Source of the DNA: Tubiluchus corallicola
Taxonomy: Eukaryota > Priapulida > Priapulimorpha > Priapulimorphida > Tubiluchidae
DNA length: 32,479 nucleotides
Direction: 5' to 3'
NCBI GenBank assembly: GCA_030141605.1
Contig: JAQGDQ010001615.1
Location: forward strand, 1 to 32,479
The translations under genes were made by a program, and so were the position numbers. The notes below the pieces were generated by a model. The model saw only the letters and a list, made by a program, of their open reading frames with translations. It was not told the origin of the DNA and did no database searches. Positions 22,561 to 32,375 of the stretch are shown one piece after another; the stretch's first letter is position 1, and each line of letters begins with the position of its first letter.

Positions 22561-23574
22561 GCAGAAAGAAATTTTAAAAGAGATACTATTGCATAGTAAG
22601 CGACGGCAGTGGCTCTGTTCTTGCTACTCAACAGCATGACAGTGTAAAAATATTCAAATCAAAGATTTAAAAACCCGAGCGTCTAGTTAGACCGTGCACG
22701 TTACACTACTTTTCAAAGTACTATTCACTTTTACATACTATCACTAATGAATCTTACAATGTTATGCATGTACACTATCAGGCCTAATCATGTGTAACTT
22801 ACTGATGTTGTCTGTGAATGATCTAATGTTAATTTAGGCCTTCTTAACTCGTTATGATTAGTTACGATTAATTCTGAAGAACTAAATCATGGTTAAATTG
22901 TACTATCTGCATTATCGTTTTAAAAACATCCTGTTTACAAGGTTAAACAGCGCATGCGCACACGCTTTCAAGATTCCCAAGCTTACAATAATAAACTCTA
23001 CGCAACACGCAGGTGCATGATGATCACGCAGCTTCTCTGATGTTATGAAATTAAAGATTGGTGTCGGTTGGAAGCTGTCGACTAGAGAATACATCAAAGA
23101 AAGCTTCCGCCAAACGTAAAAGATTGAATCTCAAAATCCAGCAGTGCACCGGCCATCTTGTTTATTACTTTTCGCTCCATGGAATTACTGTTTTTGTTAT
23201 TCTTTGTTATTCATCTGCAGTTTTTTAGTTTTTTTGATAATTTTTTATTGCCAATTGACCATTATGAGTTCAATATTTTATTATGCTAAGGAAGAAATTA
23301 AAACAAAGACAGATGTCACCACCTTTGTGAAAATGGCTGAATACTGGGGATTGTGCGTCCAAAAGTTAAAACAAATACGACAACATGTTTAGTCACATGA
23401 AACAAACCGCCGATGGGAAATTGTTTAACTTTAGGTTTCATCACTTACGAATCACCACCAAGTTGAAGGGTAATTGAAACTTGCATGTGTGCTTGTGCTT
23501 ATTCACAAAGTTCACAACGGGCATGATTCGGAAATTAAAAGCTTTCATTGAACTACATAAACCAGTTGCTGAAA
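22561..23574. other. Intergenic sequence, no gene established
   Basis: A plus-strand ATG at 23264 opens 42 codons (AKEEIKTKTDVTTFVKMAEY, then WGLCVQKLKQIRQHV) to a stop at 23390-23392. The composition looks coding, but no family was recognised and no splice context was established. A minus-strand open frame at 22912-23097 is also unassigned. Confidence 0.35.
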
Positions 23575-23935
23575 TGTTGTTGCTGCTGATGGCCGTGGTG
23601 GTGATCACGGCATTGTGGTACTGTGGTGGCGACATTAGCATTGTGGTTATGGTGGTAGTGATGGTTGTAGTGGTGGCGGTTGCAGTCGTTTTCATTCATC
23701 ATTATCAGCATCGTTATCTTTCATTATCATCGTCCTCGTCATCATCATCATTATCATCATCAGCATCCTTAGAAAGAACATCATTATCGTCATGAAAGGA
23801 CCAGTTTGCTTTGACGGCAATTACTGCTGTAGCCTTAGAGTTACCATTAGCGTTATCGTGATCATCACGGTTCTCCGGTATGAACATTATCAATACCATC
23901 ATTGTTGTCATCACCTTCATTATCGTTGCCGCAGT

Positions 23936-23980
<45 letters not shown>

Positions 23981-23990
23981 GTCATCGTTG
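23575..23990. repeat. Trinucleotide-rich region: GTG-rich, then (ATC)n microsatellites
   Basis: GGTGGTG and GTGGTA units lie at about 23595-23690. ATC/CATTAT units lie at 23695-23790, and a clean run of about 16 ATC units at 23936-23985. Poly-Asp, poly-Ser and poly-Ile open frames here are artefacts. Confidence 0.9.
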
Positions 23991-24278
23991 TTTGAACATT
24001 GCGTTTCAATAAGTATGTTTATGCTACAGTTGAATTTTATTGCCATTGAAGCTCTGCCTAGTTTACTTATTACTGTGTTCAAGGTTAAGGCAAATTTCAC
24101 TCGGTTGTCACCCCTCCATTTACTGGCCAAGCCAGGCAATGCTTAGCTACTATGACTATTCAGCTACATACCACTATGATATTAAATGTTGATTGTTTTA
24201 TGAAAACAAAAATGAAAGTTTTTGCCCACATAAATACGCGAAGGGTATTTTTGAATATAACATGTAAATAAAACTAAA

Positions 24279-24284
24279 TTTATT
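24279..24284 (-). promoter_or_regulatory. Candidate poly(A) signal of the receptor-like gene
   Basis: AATAAA on the minus strand, 143 bases beyond the stop codon at 24428-24430. It is the nearest consensus signal on that strand. Confidence 0.45.
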
Positions 24285-24427
24285 GCTGACACGCGTGCAA
24301 GCTTGCTAGATGATAGTTAAACCAGTGAAAATATTCAAAGTTTGTGCAATGTTCGCTCATACGACACAGGCAATTAATTAAATACTTAATAAATAAAACT
24401 GGAGCATTTAAACTGCTTAAAGTCTAT

Positions 24428-24598
24428 TCATGATGTGTTATTAGTGCTGATATTAAAAAGACTTTGGCAATATTGTTGAAGCTCCTTGGATAAAACGTCT
24501 CCGTGTCTGACGATTCCTTCACTGGCTGCTTGTTCTTTGATCAGAGACTGATGAAACTGGACAATGACGATAAAGAACGTGCAGACACCGCTCACTAT
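24428..24598 (-). CDS. Gustatory-receptor-like 7TM protein, final exon (TM7 and C-terminus)
   Basis: It begins right after the acceptor TTTCATATTTTCAG (AG at 24599-24600) in phase 0 and encodes 56 residues, starting IVSGVCTFFIVIVQFHQSLI, to a TGA at 24428-24430. Residues 7-15 read T-F-F-I-V-I-V-Q-F. This is the T-Y/F-five hydrophobic-Q-F signature of the seventh transmembrane helix in the gustatory receptor (Gr/GRL) superfamily, ligand-gated channels of chemosensory cells. Gr genes are known for a phase-0 intron just before this motif, as found here. The tail after TM7 (KEQAASEGIVRHGDVLSKEL...) is longer than in most insect Grs. The call rests on one motif, intron position and the preceding exon; other multi-pass proteins are not fully excluded. 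Confidence 0.65.
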   Translation of the reverse strand: MVSGVCTFFIVIVQFHQSLIKEQAASEGIVRHGDVLSKELQQYCQSLFNISTNNTS

Positions 24599-24770
24599 CT
24601 GAAAATATGAAATTAAATTAAATGCACAACTGTGCAACTTTAATTATACAGTTTTAAGTCTGAACGCAATGTAATCTGAACGCCTTTTAATGACAACAAA
24701 ACTCTGCTTTTAGGAGCTTCCTTTAGTAAATATCTAATCGTACTGGAACATTTCTAAATGTTATACTTAC
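24599..24770 (-). other. Intron between the last two receptor exons, 172 bp, phase 0
   Basis: Donor GTAAGTATAA (intron starts at 24770) and acceptor TTTCATATTTTCAG (ends at 24599). Both match consensus well and leave the flanking frames in phase 0. Confidence 0.75.
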
Positions 24771-24860
24771 TATAAACGCAAAGTTCCGATTAATGACATA
24801 AAACTTCCAGATTGTGAAACCGATTGATCTTAATGATAATTGCTGAACGTATAGCAGTAT
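24771..24860 (-). CDS. Gustatory-receptor-like 7TM protein, penultimate exon
   Basis: A 90-bp, 30-codon phase-0 exon lies between the acceptor GTTATTTTTCAG (AG at 24861-24862) and the donor ATA|GTAAGTAT. It encodes ILLYVQQLSL RSIGFTIWKF YVINRNFAFI. In Gr-family proteins the stretch between TM6 and TM7 has this layout: a QL-containing helix end, then a F-T-x-W/G-F-x-x-x-x-x-N/D-R block, a phase-0 intron and the TM7 exon. Its first 32 bases and its acceptor form copy 1 of the 51-bp minisatellite at 24829-25383, so the real acceptor choice is uncertain. The exon before it was not found in this window. Confidence 0.62.
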
Positions 24861-25383
24861 CTGAAAAATAACAACACAACTTGATGACATCCACTGCAGA
24901 TATCGCATTATCTGTAAAATAACACCACACGTTGATACCAACTGCTGCAGGTGTAGCGGTAGGCCTATACAATACGGCTTAATAACCGCTTCACATTGTA
25001 GTAGTTTCCGAAACACATTTCAACACCATTTGATGAAAACTGCTGCAAGTGTAGTAGTGTCTGATAAATAACAATAAGGCTTAAAGTTAACTTGCACGTG
25101 CAGCAGTACGTGAAAAATAACAAGACAGCTCAATGATAACTACTCCACGTGTAGCAATTTCCGAAAAATAACAACACAGTTTGATGATAATTGTTCCATG
25201 TGTAGCAGTATCTAAAATTAAAAACACAGCTTGATGACAACTGCTACACGTGTAGTAGTATGTGAAGCATAACAACGCAGCTTGACAATAACTACTACAC
25301 CTATACCGGTATCTGAAAAATAATAACACAGCTTGGTGATAACTGCTACAGATATAGCAGTGTCTGTAAAATAACAATACAGC
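24829..25383. repeat. 51-bp minisatellite carrying a splice acceptor, about 11 copies
   Basis: Unit starts at 24829, 24880 and about 24931, and then every 51 bp up to the end near 25383. On the minus strand the unit reads TTGTTATTTTTCAG followed by ATACTGCTAC and CATCAAG-type sequence. It is therefore an intron end, AG and exon start. AG is kept in copies 1, 2, 5, 8, 10 and 11 (24861-24862, 24912-24913, 25061-25062, 25212-25213, 25313-25314, 25364-25365). It is lost in the others, to GG, AC or rearrangement. The period equals 17 codons. Copy 1 overlaps the penultimate receptor exon. Confidence 0.88.
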
Positions 25384-26904
25384 TAGTTAACCTAATTTAG
25401 CATAATATTGTGAAAATAAAAATCTTTTTTCTCTCGCAACCTAGGCAAAAGTATTTTGCGCCCTGTCCTCAAGCACATCCCCTCATGTGGCTGAGTTACT
25501 TCACCGGGTCCAGTCCCAAAACTGAATTTTTGTTCAACATAATATAATGCTACCCATGTGTTATGTTTATACATGTAAAGTGAAATGTATGTACGTGAAA
25601 AAGAGGAATTATGGTTTTGAAAAATTTTCAAATGAAAAGCCTGAGCGAAAATCTATCCAAGAGAATGCAAATAGCGACCATGTAGCAAAATTGCAGAAAT
25701 TTTGATAGCTCCCGAAGACACTGGAGTCACGACACTAAGGACAGTGCGGGTCATAATTTTCAGCCACCACAACCTGCAAAAGCATAGGTAATAGGCACTT
25801 CATTAGCACTTTTTAATACATGTATTATTAAGTACCTCTTACAAATCTTATTGCAGCTTGTATTGATTGAATTTGAAACTGAATTTGTGACCCCATTGTC
25901 CTATGTCTCTAGAAGTAATCAAAATGTGCATAATGTTGACTAGATACATTCTCTCAGCCTTTTTACTTGAAAATTTCTGAAACCTAAACTCTTCTTTTTT
26001 TCACCCATATCCATTTCACTAGTTTCATCATCTTCACAACCATAACTCTGGTCTAGTTGCAAATACTTGAGGAATCTTTTTGCTGTTCAATGTCCATCAC
26101 ATTAAATAATCACTGCTAGAATTTGGAAGCCCCAAAATTTTGCGCATTAGTCAACTGCCTATAGTTTCAAATGAAGCATGAAGTCTGCCTAGTGGTAGAG
26201 TAGGCTCTACATGAATAACACTGTTTTTGCTTATGTTGAAGACAGATATCTTCAAGACCGATAAAAAAATAGAAGAAGACGCTCAGTTTTTTGAAATTGT
26301 GTTTTTATACAAATGGCACCAAACAAAGGATTAGAGAAAGGTAAAAAAAGATTACAGATAAAAATAAGCTTTTAGAACCAATTCGCTCGTTACGGGAGGC
26401 ATTTGTTGGCGTTTTCGTTAAAGAAAGAATTGCAATGTTCAAGGAAACAATTTTCCAGTAAAAAATTTCACAAATAAGAAATCCAAAGGAAAACCTGGAT
26501 TCTCTCTAAGCAGCTGTTCATAGTAGGATCATTCGGGAAGAAGCAGAGGCCCATTTCAATAGCAGCTACAGGAAAATAACAGCATGTTTCTCAGAAGTAG
26601 CGACAAAAAAGGCTCTAGGCAGCAATTGATCATTAATGAGCAATGAACTTGTAGACTAATCAAAGGCAGGCAAAAAAGAATTGTAATAGAACATCAAGAC
26701 AGAGGAAGCACCGAGAAAAGCAGTTGTAGAAGAGAATAGAAATCCGTTGACTGTCATGGAAACCGTCTTTTCTTCACACATCAAACATCATTCTATGTTA
26801 GTTCTGGAAAGAAGATCTAACTATTGGAGAGTGCAAGAATCCGTTGATCTACTTCGTCGACATCATCTCACAACTGTTACCAGGAAACTGGTTTGATTTT
26901 AAAA
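25384..26904. other. Putative upstream intron of the receptor gene, no exon recognised
   Basis: GC-richer islands lie at 25435-25520 and 25690-25760. Minus-strand segments such as SFGTGPGEVTQPHEGMCLRT (about 25470-25530) and EDDETSEMDMGEKKK (about 26000-26045) look partly coding. They have no transmembrane character and no recognised family, and may be old transposon pieces. Confidence 0.35.
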
Positions 26905-26962
26905 ACCAGACGGTATAGCGTCCGCTTTCCTTCTGGAAGGTCTCGAGTTCGATGCTGCGATC
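26905..26962 (+). repeat. tRNA-like SINE head
   Basis: An A-box-like GACGGTATAGCGTCCGC is followed after about 20 bases by a B-box-like GGTCTCGAGTTCGATGC. Spacing fits an internal RNA polymerase III promoter. No full cloverleaf forms, so a SINE head is preferred over a tRNA gene. Confidence 0.5.
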
Positions 26963-27077
26963 GGATTATATCAGACTTTAAAAATGGTACCTGCTGTTGC
27001 TTTGGTTGAAGCGTGGTATTTATATAGGTTTAGTTTGTTATTTACAGTCGGCGACAAAAGCGTCGTGGCAGGCAAGG

Positions 27078-27152
27078 TTACTATTATTATTGTTATTATT
27101 ATTATTATTGTTGTTGTTGTTGTTGCTGTTGCTGCTGCTGTTGTTGTTGTTG

Positions 27153-27200
<48 letters not shown>

Positions 27201-27212
27201 TTATTATTATTG
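27078..27212. repeat. (ATT)n(GTT)n(GCT)n microsatellite
   Basis: About 135 bp of ATT units surround a GTT/GCT core at about 27109-27150. Long open frames in several phases are artefacts. Confidence 0.97.
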
Positions 27213-27324
27213 AAGTAAATAAGTCGCTCATACGAGTCCACTGGAGGGCAGCTTAAGATACTCAGGGCACTAGTGAACTGTCTTGCATGGCACTGAATTG
27301 CCGGTTGTCATGCAGACATTACCT

Positions 27325-27443
27325 ACGCCGCCATTACCTACAGGCGTTTTTTTCCATAGTATTCAAAGCCGCCCACACGCACTTCTTTCCTACTGGATCG
27401 AACCGCTATAAGAAATGTGGGTAAAAATATATATTGTAACGGC
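27325..27443. repeat. 119-bp direct repeat, copy 1
   Basis: Identical base for base to 27555-27673. The copies start 230 bp apart, with a unique 111-bp spacer (27444-27554) between them. Confidence 0.95.
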
Positions 27444-27554
27444 ACATACTTGTAGAAACATCCGAACTCGACCAGAAATTGATGTTAAACCTCCCACACC
27501 TTCCATTCTGGTCCATGGAAGAGGTGCTGCACCTGTCTATGTTGGTACTAAACC

Positions 27555-27673
27555 ACGCCGCCATTACCTACAGGCGTTTTTTTCCATAGTATTCAAAGCC
27601 GCCCACACGCACTTCTTTCCTACTGGATCGAACCGCTATAAGAAATGTGGGTAAAAATATATATTGTAACGGC
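27555..27673. repeat. 119-bp direct repeat, copy 2, also the left arm of a hairpin
   Basis: A perfect copy of 27325-27443. Its segment 27572-27652 is also complementary to 27696-27770. Confidence 0.95.
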
Positions 27674-27770
27674 GACGAAAAGCCATTTATCTTCATCCAC
27701 GTTTCTTATGGTTCGATCCATTATGAAGCCAATGTGTGTGGACAGTCTTGAATGTTATGGAAAAACGCCT
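27572..27770. repeat. Imperfect inverted repeat (arms about 80 bp, loop 43 bp)
   Basis: Left arm 27572-27652, right arm 27696-27770. The reverse complement of the left arm shares TTTCTTAT, GGTTCGATCCA, TGTGTGG, CTTGAAT, TATGGAAAAA and ACGCCT with the right arm in the same order. It is probably part of a foldback or MITE-like element. Confidence 0.75.
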
Positions 27771-28839
27771 ATGTATATATACATGTACACATTCGTTTTA
27801 AAATGTAGTAAAAAATAGTGCATTTTATTAATCCCGACTGTCGACCCGCTTCAAGTCCCGAATTTGAAATGAATGCTGGGTTGGAACGGCTACTACTCAT
27901 ATGTTAACACGCCACAAACAGTAGTAATTAAAGATCGCTGTATAATAAACATACATTGTGAGGAGGCTGTCATTCGCAAAATCAGATTATCCACCGTCAC
28001 CAGACACTAATTGTTGAAAATAAATTTTAATTTGTTAACAATATTGTTTCCATTTTAGATTGATAATGAATTCAACTAAAGATAGTGAAATAGAAAACGT
28101 AGAATTTGAATGATTGAACTTGTTCCATCTGTTTATTTGTCTTACTTTTTGAATTTTATTTTCCGCTGCTTAATTTGCTTTTTCTGTTTGTTTTCATTTC
28201 GATAACAAAATACTACATTTTCTTCTTGACATTATGATGAAAACATGTTTTGATTTACAAGTGATGCTTCTTAATAATTTGTCAACTAGTACATGCAATT
28301 TCATTCTATTCTTTAACATTTTTTCACTGTAAATATATTGGCAGGTTATTGCCTACTAGTTTATTTGTTTAGTAGTGAAAAAAGTAACAATTTAACACTA
28401 ACAATATTAAATTATTGCATCACAAAATTAATATTCGGTGTCGCGTATTCTTAATTCACCTGTTATACGATTTTTGTATGTAGTTAACACACAACAAGCA
28501 CTTTAATACGATGTGACAAAACCTAACACACCACAAGTTATTATGCTTTGATAGCGCTTAAATACTGTTGCACACAAAGTAAACACTGCTGCTAACATTA
28601 TATGCTCAAATCCTCGCTAAGGATTTGCTGCTGTTGCTAGCTTTTTGACAGATGAGTTTTTGCAGAAATTCATCCGTATAAGAAAATGAATTTCGTTTTT
28701 GTCTAACAGTTTAATTTTATTAATTCCAGTCAAATGCGAAAAGAAATAGTGGTGAGGTAGCCATTTTAAACAAATGAATACCACAGAGTGATTGCTTAAG
28801 TCCTGAACTTTTCACTTTATATCTTGCCATAGCTCTCAC
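27771..28839. other. AT-rich intergenic sequence
   Basis: No gene, LINE block or tandem repeat was recognised on either strand. Confidence 0.5.
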
Positions 28840-31110
28840 TAAGAACAAAATTATACCATTGAAGGACTTTGAAGATCACAATTCAAGAGTATTTCTCTTT
28901 AATGATTTTTCCACATTTAAGCAAAAGCCCCCATGTTTCCGAGCCATAAGAAATAATAGGTCTAATAGTAGAATTAAAGATATTTGTAGTCAAACTGGTG
29001 TTCAGATCACGATACAGCAATTTGTTCAGAGTGCCAAACAGGGCTTTTTTGCCTTTATTGTTAACCACACTGATACATTTTGAAAATGGTGCGGAGGCAC
29101 AGAAATCAAGTCTCAAGTACTTGTACTTTGCACGTTTTCGTTTAGGTTACCATTATAGTAAAAAACATCTGTGTCTTTAGTTTCTCGCCGCTTTATTAAA
29201 AACTATCACCTTAGTTTAGGCAATATTTACCTTCAATGCCCAGTTACTATAAAATAAATGTAGCTTATCTAAACATGCCTGTCAACCAGCTGGGCTGTCC
29301 GACATCAATACTATGTCATCAGCATGCATCATATATTTGGTTTTGTCGCTAAAAATATACAGATTCACATTGGGAGTCAATTATATCAGGTAAGTCATTT
29401 ACATAAATGGAAAGCAAGGCAGCACTTAAGGCACATCCCTGCTTTAATCCTACGGTAGATACACAGCTATCAGTTATTCCACCTGGTAGCTTAACAGCAT
29501 GAGTAGTCTTAGAATGCATATTGCGGATAATGTTCAATAACTTGCTAGTCATTCCCATTCTAATCAGATTCACATAAAGGGCGTTACGCCACACAATATC
29601 AAAGGCTTTTTTGCACATCAATAAAACAAGCATACAGATATCTACCATTTTTCAAAAATTTATCAACAATAATCTTAAGCGAAAAAATGTGATCACTGCA
29701 CAGTAGCCCTTTCTAAAGCCTATTTGCAAGTTTGTAGTCATTTTATAGCTGTCCAAATAACTTTGAAGACGGTCATTTAATATTGTTGTGAACAATTTGC
29801 TTAAACAACTCGAAACAGCTGAAATTTGTGTGTAGGTACGATCAAACTTTCAGATCATGCTGCGGAATAGATACCATATGTGTATATAAGATTAAAAAGT
29901 TTACACAAGCTCATACATAAATGAAAAACAGAGTTAATCATCCCATTTGTAACGCCATCGGTATTGCACGCTTTCCAGTTTTTCAGTCGATTTACACACC
30001 TGTATATTTCATTCTCGGTGATCCTAAAATCTAATTCAGTAAACTGCTTAAGGCTCTCTCTACTGGCTCTGTCTATCTCTAATATGGCAGAATTGGTTTG
30101 TAAATTAGATTTATTCTGAAATCAGCTCACTGAAAGAACGAACCCCGTCTTAAGAGTCAATGGGCGTGTCACAGCACTTCATTCTATTCGTTATTCTGTT
30201 TATATTTTCCCAAAACTGAAACGGATTACTTTTTCAATAGTTTTTAAATGGTTTACAATTTTTGCTCTATGCTGACGATAGGCTGCACATTGAATTTTTT
30301 GAACTGCTTTTGTTTCATGAACAATGCATTTCACATGCTTCTATCACACGGGTTTTATTAAAATTCCCTATTTAATTTTTTACCACTCTATAGGTGGCAG
30401 CACACTCCTTATTGAAACCAAGGCTATTAGATTGCTTGGGTTTTGCAGGTAATTTATTTCTTCTGGCCCGGTTCCGATTAGATGCAGCAAGCCTTTGTTT
30501 CGTTAGACTACTATTTTAGAATACATCTGATAAATAGCCAAAAAATTTTCACACGGTTCATCAACATTGGATTCATCAAAATTTCTTAATTTAAATTCTA
30601 AGATCATTTCTTGGACCTGTCTACTACACAAAGATCCAAAAATTCATTTTGATTCGTTTTTATCCACTTAAATGCAGCTGGTAACGGTCGTAACTTACTT
30701 TCTACTTTATGTGACCTAAGGTAATTTAACCCAGTTAGACAAAATTCATCACACAATAATCAGAAAAAATATTTTTATTATGTACAGTAAAATATGTAAT
30801 TTTCTAATAAGTTTTGACTTGCAATAGTATAATCGACTGCGCTTGAATAATTATATTTCCAGCAGAATCACCCAGGGTGCGCCCATTAATTATTCTAATG
30901 TTAGATGATTTACATAAGTCAAGCAGCCGAGATCCATGCTCGTCTACCTGGCTGTAATCAAAAGAATTTCGTTCATGTAATTATTCATACATACGAGTCA
31001 TACATATATTCTCTAGGGACACGTACATACTTGTCATAATCATTTTCTATAAAATCATGTTCTATATTAGCCTCGCATTGAAATCCCCTGTCAAAAGTCC
31101 CCTGTCCCCG
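28840..31110 (-). pseudogene. LINE F: endonuclease tail, linker and reverse transcriptase
   Basis: On the minus strand the element enters inside an AP-endonuclease at LLTGDFNARL (about 31100-31071). It continues DFIENDYDKYV, then DEHGSRLLDLCKSSN and IRIINGRTLGDSAGN, then AVDYTIASQNLLEN after a frameshift, and a decayed linker. RT blocks follow: LKNWKACNTDGVTN, NLQIGFRKGY, KAFDIVWRNALYVNLIRMGM, VSTVGLKQGCALSAAL, IYVNDLPDIID, a catalytic HADD (29315-29326) and STIRPIISYGSETWG. Stops and frameshifts are scattered throughout; intact pieces are 29349-29648 and 28883-29116. Homology fades near 28840 before the C-terminal domain. LINE C (5221-8425) has related linker and RT blocks, so F and C belong to one lineage. 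Confidence 0.85.
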
Positions 31111-32375
31111 TTATTGAGTTTGCTTTGTTGTGGGATTTGCTTTACGTTTTTATATGGTGCATGTACATTAAGGCAATATTCGACATTATATGTCAGAATA
31201 TTAACTTGTGTATCTATTTTATCAGTCATATATATGGAGGTCCAGTTCATTTTTGCTAAGTCGATTAAGTATGAATGTTTGTTGTATTGGGCGTAGTCTC
31301 TCATTAAATGACAGACTGAATTTTGGTTATTATTATGCTGTGGGGTCATTTTATCTACTAATATTGTGAAATGATGATCTGAATAATCACACGGGAAAGT
31401 ATCATATGCTACGAAATTATTGTTACTATTCGAAATGAAATGGTCGATTACTGTGGCTGATGTTTTAGAAATTCGAGTAGGTTTATTGTTGTTAAGTATG
31501 TGGACATTATATTGTTTTAAAAGCTCTGTGTATGTTTTGTATGCCAGTGTGTTTGTAGCTAAAATATCAAGGTTGAAATCGCCCATTATAAGAACTTTTT
31601 TATTTTCGAAAACACTGCGTTCTAGTTCTTCACTAAAATATTTGAAAAATGTTTTGTGTTTGAGATTGGGTGGTCTATATATGGTTCCTATTACATAGTT
31701 CTCAATGCTGCACCAAACAGATTCAATCTTGCCGGTTCTGATGCCTTTCATTTCTTGTGGTCTCAGGTGTGAAGGTATATACATCGCAACCCCTCCACCT
31801 TTCTTATTTTTACATCTATCTCTTCTTATTAATGTGTGATTAGGTAATTCTATAGTGTTGCTAAGTATTTGTTTATGTAGCCAAGTTTCTGTTGTGCCTA
31901 CAATCAGATTTTCGGTGGCGTGAATTGTATCTTTCAGCAGCCAGTGTTTTTTGACGAGACTTTGAATATTTATATTTAGAAATTTGATGTTCTTTTTATA
32001 AGTAATCATGCATTTTTTTAGCTCATCACTGGTATTATTATTGTTGGTGTTATTATTATTATTATTTGGCAAAATGGGTCCAGGGTTAGTTGCGATACCA
32101 CCAAGTATAAGTAGTAAACGAATTATGGTTAAAATGTAAGCCAGTTCAGAACATGAGTATAGAGTGCTTTCAAATTTAGATGAAATCTGTAATTTTTCCA
32201 ATTTTTTTAGTGCTACGTATTTTAGATTGACATGACGCATTTGTCTTATAGCACCGAGGTACACAACTTTTAAGATGGATACAAATCTTTTTAAAATAAA
32301 TTGCATAGAGTGTCTTATTCTATCGCTATTTACAGGAAAAGCAATGAAAAAGTTGTTTAAATTGCCTTTAGTCAT
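31062..32375 (-). CDS. LINE E: N-terminal region plus complete AP-type endonuclease, fused to LINE F
   Basis: A single 437-codon frame starts at an ATG with an in-frame stop six codons upstream. Residues 1-75 are unassigned. Residues 79-91 are hydrophobic and lead into GGIATNPGP, a degenerate 2A-like motif. A poly-Asn linker comes from an ATT microsatellite (103-115). The AP-endonuclease domain (about 129-341) has all family blocks: LNINIQSL, TETWL (Glu163), YRPP (Tyr233), GDFNLD (265-270), TRI...VIDH (300-312) and SDHH (332-335). Such domains nick the target DNA for reverse-transcription priming. A post-endonuclease segment with HAPYKNVK follows. From about residue 415 the frame runs into a second endonuclease, LLTGDFNARL, belonging to LINE F. 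No RT of E was found. The long intact frame suggests a fairly young copy. Confidence 0.9.
   Translation of the reverse strand: MTKGNLNNFFIAFPVNSDRIRHSMQFILKRFVSILKVVYLGAIRQMRHVNLKYVALKKLEKLQISSKFESTLYSCSELAYILTIIRLLLILGGIATNPGPILPNNNNNNTNNNNTSDELKKCMITYKKNIKFLNINIQSLVKKHWLLKDTIHATENLIVGTTETWLHKQILSNTIELPNHTLIRRDRCKNKKGGGVAMYIPSHLRPQEMKGIRTGKIESVWCSIENYVIGTIYRPPNLKHKTFFKYFSEELERSVFENKKVLIMGDFNLDILATNTLAYKTYTELLKQYNVHILNNNKPTRISKTSATVIDHFISNSNNNFVAYDTFPCDYSDHHFTILVDKMTPQHNNNQNSVCHLMRDYAQYNKHSYLIDLAKMNWTSIYMTDKIDTQVNILTYNVEYCLNVHAPYKNVKQIPQQSKLNNGDRGLLTGDFNARLI
32076..32099 (-). other. 2A-like ribosome-skipping motif, degenerate
   Basis: It encodes GIATNPGP directly after a hydrophobic run (IIRLLLILG). 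The established 2A consensus is D-[VI]-E-x-N-P-G-P. The NPGP core and its upstream setting are kept, but the Asp and Glu positions are Gly and Ala. 2A-like peptides are known near the N-terminus of some CR1-like and trypanosome LINE proteins. Activity cannot be judged from sequence and is doubtful with both acidic residues replaced. Confidence 0.6.

Noticed and set aside
23714-24146. Poly-Asp, poly-Ser and poly-Ile open frames
   Set aside because: They are translations of the ATC microsatellite on both strands.
24723-25016. Reading the penultimate receptor exon through as one 97-residue protein
   Set aside because: The frame crosses a consensus donor (GTAAGTAT at 24770) and a consensus acceptor (24861-24862). 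The phase-0 exon between them fits the family; the read-through ends do not.
25087-25377. 96-codon open frame with a 17-residue period
   Set aside because: It arises because the 51-bp unit has no stop in that frame. The frame differs from that of the receptor exon, so it is not called as a gene.
26971-27256. Poly-Ile, poly-Leu and poly-Asn open frames
   Set aside because: They are translations of the ATT/GTT microsatellite in several frames.
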